Part shown: in pieces, positions 7,165 to 8,474 of the stretch
Layout of the letters: every line of letters begins with the position of its first letter
How positions within the stretch are numbered: the first letter of the stretch is position 1
DNA from: Cloacimonetes bacterium UBA5456
Lineage (GTDB): Bacteria; Cloacimonadota; Cloacimonadia; Cloacimonadales; Cloacimonadaceae
Assembly: GCA_002427325.1 (NCBI GenBank)
Contig: DIQS01000064.1
Coordinates: forward strand, 21,207-29,680
Reading direction: 5' to 3'
Length of the DNA: 8,474 bases
Notes under the pieces: model-generated
Database searches by the model: none
The model's input: only the letters and a program-made list of their open reading frames with translations
What the model was told of the DNA's origin: nothing
Made by a program: the position numbers and the translations under genes

Positions 7165-8177
7165 TGAAATATATTCTTTCTTTTGAAACATCTTGCGATG
7201 ACACTTCCGTTGCGGTATTAAATACTGATTATGAAGTGCTGGCCAACATCATTTCCACCCAAACCGAACATCTTGAGTTTGGAGGTGTATTGCCGGAGCT
7301 TGCATCAAGAATGCATATGCAAAACATCATGCGGCTTGCGCAGGCTGCTTTAAATCAGGCGGGAATTATTCTTGAGCAGATCGACGCGCTTGCTGTGTCT
7401 GTGAACCCTGGACTCATCGGATCACTCATCGTTGGTCTTGCTTTTGCGAAGAGCATGGCATGGTCGCTGCAGATTCCGCTAATCACCGTCAATCATCTGC
7501 TTAGCCATATCTTTGCAAATTTCATCGAACATCGTGGTAAGATCAAAGCCCCATTTTTGGCGCTCGTTGTATCAGGCGGGCATACGGAACTGGTGTATTT
7601 CTTGAGTGAAACAGAGTTTGAGGTGGTAGGCAAAACTCTGGATGATGCGGCGGGGGAGACCTTCGATAAGAGCGCAAAACTTTTGGGTTTGGACTTTCCT
7701 GGTGGGCCTATCATTGACGAACTCTCAGAAGGCGGAGACAAGAACTTCGTGAACTTGCCCAATCCTTTGCCTCAGAAAGACAACTATAACTTTAGCTATA
7801 GTGGCATGAAAACAGCAATTCGAAGCTATATCATCGAGCAGGACAAGGACTTTATCGCCGAGCATATTCATGATATCGCCGCCAGCGTTCAGGAAGCCAT
7901 CATTCGTCCTTTGATTTCTAAAACGTTGAGAAAAGCAAAAGAGCTGAAGGTCAAGCAAATCCTTATCGCGGGCGGAGTTGCGGCAAACAGTGCGCTACGC
8001 AAAGAGATGACTTCTGTTGCAAAACGGCAGGGTGTAGAAGTCTTTTATCCATCAATTAAACTTTGCACGGATAATGCCGCTATGATCGCCGCAGCCGCTA
8101 TTCCGAAACTGAAAGTAGGTGATTATGCCGAGCTTTCTGTAAATGCGGATTCAACGAAAGGGACGAGATATTTGTAA
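7164..8177 (+). CDS. tsaD: TsaD, tRNA N6-threonylcarbamoyladenosine (t6A37) transferase subunit
   Basis: This 337-residue protein, normal for the family, transfers threonylcarbamoyl from its adenylate to A37 of ANN-decoding tRNAs, working in the cytoplasm with TsaB and TsaE. The ASKHA-type fold is shown by the N-terminus (ILSFETSCDDTSVAV), PELASRMH, the metal-binding H111 and H115 (NHLLSH), the nucleotide-binding SGGHTEL at 137-143, and metal ligand D303 in CTDNAAMIAA. I chose ATG 7164, which shares one base with the YbbR stop (TGATG). A TTG at 7161 would add one residue and is less likely. No good Shine-Dalgarno precedes it, so reinitiation after the upstream stop is likely. All expected key residues are present. 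It is the last gene of the run. Confidence 0.97.
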   Translation: MKYILSFETSCDDTSVAVLNTDYEVLANIISTQTEHLEFGGVLPELASRMHMQNIMRLAQAALNQAGIILEQIDALAVSVNPGLIGSLIVGLAFAKSMAWSLQIPLITVNHLLSHIFANFIEHRGKIKAPFLALVVSGGHTELVYFLSETEFEVVGKTLDDAAGETFDKSAKLLGLDFPGGPIIDELSEGGDKNFVNLPNPLPQKDNYNFSYSGMKTAIRSYIIEQDKDFIAEHIHDIAASVQEAIIRPLISKTLRKAKELKVKQILIAGGVAANSALRKEMTSVAKRQGVEVFYPSIKLCTDNAAMIAAAAIPKLKVGDYAELSVNADSTKGTRYL

Positions 8178-8255
8178 GCTAAAGATTCTAAAACATGAGA
8201 GTTATCAAATAGAGGAGCTTTCACAGGGTGCAATTTATTGATATTTGGTGAGAAT
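8178..8255. other. Short intergenic stretch between convergent tsaD and tRNA-Gly
   Basis: These 78 AT-rich bases separate the end of the plus-strand run from the 3' end of the minus-strand tRNA. The only complementary pieces seen (aagct near 8176-8180 and agctt near 8217-8221) are 5 bp with a loop of over 30 nt and no T-run. No intrinsic terminator can be called for either strand. Confidence 0.5.
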
Positions 8256-8331
8256 TGGAGCGGGCAACGGGGCTCGAACCCGCGACTTTCAGCTTGGGAA
8301 GCTGACGCTCTACCGACTGAGCTATGCCCGC
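8256..8331 (-). tRNA. tRNA-Gly, anticodon CCC
   Basis: A full 76-nt cloverleaf reads on the minus strand. The acceptor is GCGGGCA paired with TGCCCGC, with discriminator T and an encoded CCA (complement of 8256-8258). The D stem is GCTC/GAGC with a GG in its loop. The anticodon stem is TCAGC/GCTGA with loop TTCCCAA, so the anticodon is CCC (complement of 8296-8298), reading GGG. The variable loop is AAGTC and the T arm GCGGG-TTCGAGC-CCCGT. U73 and the acceptor sequence fit bacterial glycine tRNAs. All stems pair with at most one G-T wobble, so it looks functional. It converges with tsaD. Confidence 0.97.
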
Positions 8332-8344
8332 TTTCAATGAAATC

Positions 8345-8373
8345 ACAATTGATAAACCTGCATAATTAGTCAA
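8345..8373 (-). promoter_or_regulatory. Candidate promoter for tRNA-Gly
   Basis: On the minus strand TTGACT (complement of 8368-8373) matches 5 of 6 to the -35 box. The hexamer 17 nt downstream, AATTGT (complement of 8345-8350), is a poor -10 (3 of 6). Transcription would begin near the tRNA 5' end at 8331. Alternatively the tRNA is read through from the gene ending at 8414. Weak call. Confidence 0.22.
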
Positions 8374-8413
8374 GTTTAACTTTCAACAAATCACAAGATA
8401 GGCAAGAGATAGT

Positions 8414-8473
8414 TCAGACATGTCCCGCTATAGCTTTTCTGATTTTCCCCATAGCTTCCTTACTGGGTTCTGG
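8414..8473 (-). CDS. C-terminal tail of an unidentified gene (partial at right edge)
   Basis: On the minus strand a frame enters from the right edge and ends at TGA (complement of 8414-8416), giving 19 residues that begin PEPSKEAMGKIRK and end AGHV. The first 13 codons align without gaps to the left-edge partial frame, with 12 of 13 residues identical and three synonymous codon differences. This makes both coding and related. After that the two tails diverge and stop within 6 and 11 residues. The product is not recognised. Its stop lies 82 bp upstream of the tRNA-Gly gene on the same strand, so the two could be cotranscribed. Confidence 0.5.
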   Translation of the reverse strand, partial: PEPSKEAMGKIRKAIAGHV

Positions 8474-8474
8474 T
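8435..8474 (-). repeat. Right copy of terminal inverted repeat
   Basis: Bases 8454-8474 are the exact reverse complement of 1-21, and similarity continues imperfectly to 8435. It forms the 3' coding end of the right-edge partial gene. See the left copy for interpretation. Confidence 0.8.

Noticed and set aside
8176..8226. Bidirectional terminator between tsaD and tRNA-Gly
   Set aside because: The complementary pieces are 5 bp with a loop of over 30 nt and no T-run on either strand.

Overview
The window reads as a short bacterial contig, or one assembly-graph segment, of moderate to low GC. The genes start at strong Shine-Dalgarno sites (AGGTGAGG, GGGAGGG, GAGGTGA, TGAGGA) and follow one another almost without gaps, and the tRNA gene encodes its CCA tail. 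A debranching enzyme, a family 4/5 glycosyltransferase and a family-57 glycoside hydrolase side by side recall the glycogen/maltodextrin cluster of Bacteroidota. The strong Shine-Dalgarno sites argue against Bacteroidota. A Cloacimonadota-like or other FCB-group-related bacterium is my best guess, at low confidence, from gene content and style alone.

Layout: 1-76 is the 3' tail of a gene entering from the left edge. 77-305 is an AT-rich leader without a gene. 306-8177 is one run of six plus-strand genes with junctions of -4, +1, +4, 0 and -1 nt: amylo-alpha-1,6-glucosidase, glycogen-synthase-like glycosyltransferase, GH57 hydrolase, sigma-54-type response regulator (REC-AAA-Fis), YbbR-domain membrane-anchored protein, and TsaD. 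After 78 nt without a clear terminator comes a convergent tRNA-Gly(CCC) on the minus strand (8256-8331). The last 61 bases hold the 3' tail of another gene entering from the right edge.

The first three products would act together in the cytoplasm on an alpha-glucan store, one extending chains and two trimming them. The fourth looks like a regulator whose sigma-54 contact loop is altered (GSVSGA instead of GAFTGA). The last two are a cell-envelope/c-di-AMP-linked protein and the universal tRNA t6A enzyme, so the transcription unit mixes reserve metabolism, regulation and housekeeping.

Most worth checking: (1) the two window ends are a 21-bp perfect inverted repeat, and both encode the same C-terminal peptide with only synonymous changes just beyond it, so two related genes point inward from the edges; (2) the regulator's altered GAFTGA loop; (3) Asn in the debranching enzyme where the family usually has Asp in its TWMD motif. 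I see no CRISPR array, no complete insertion sequence and no defence system. I cannot point to a clearly new biological system here.
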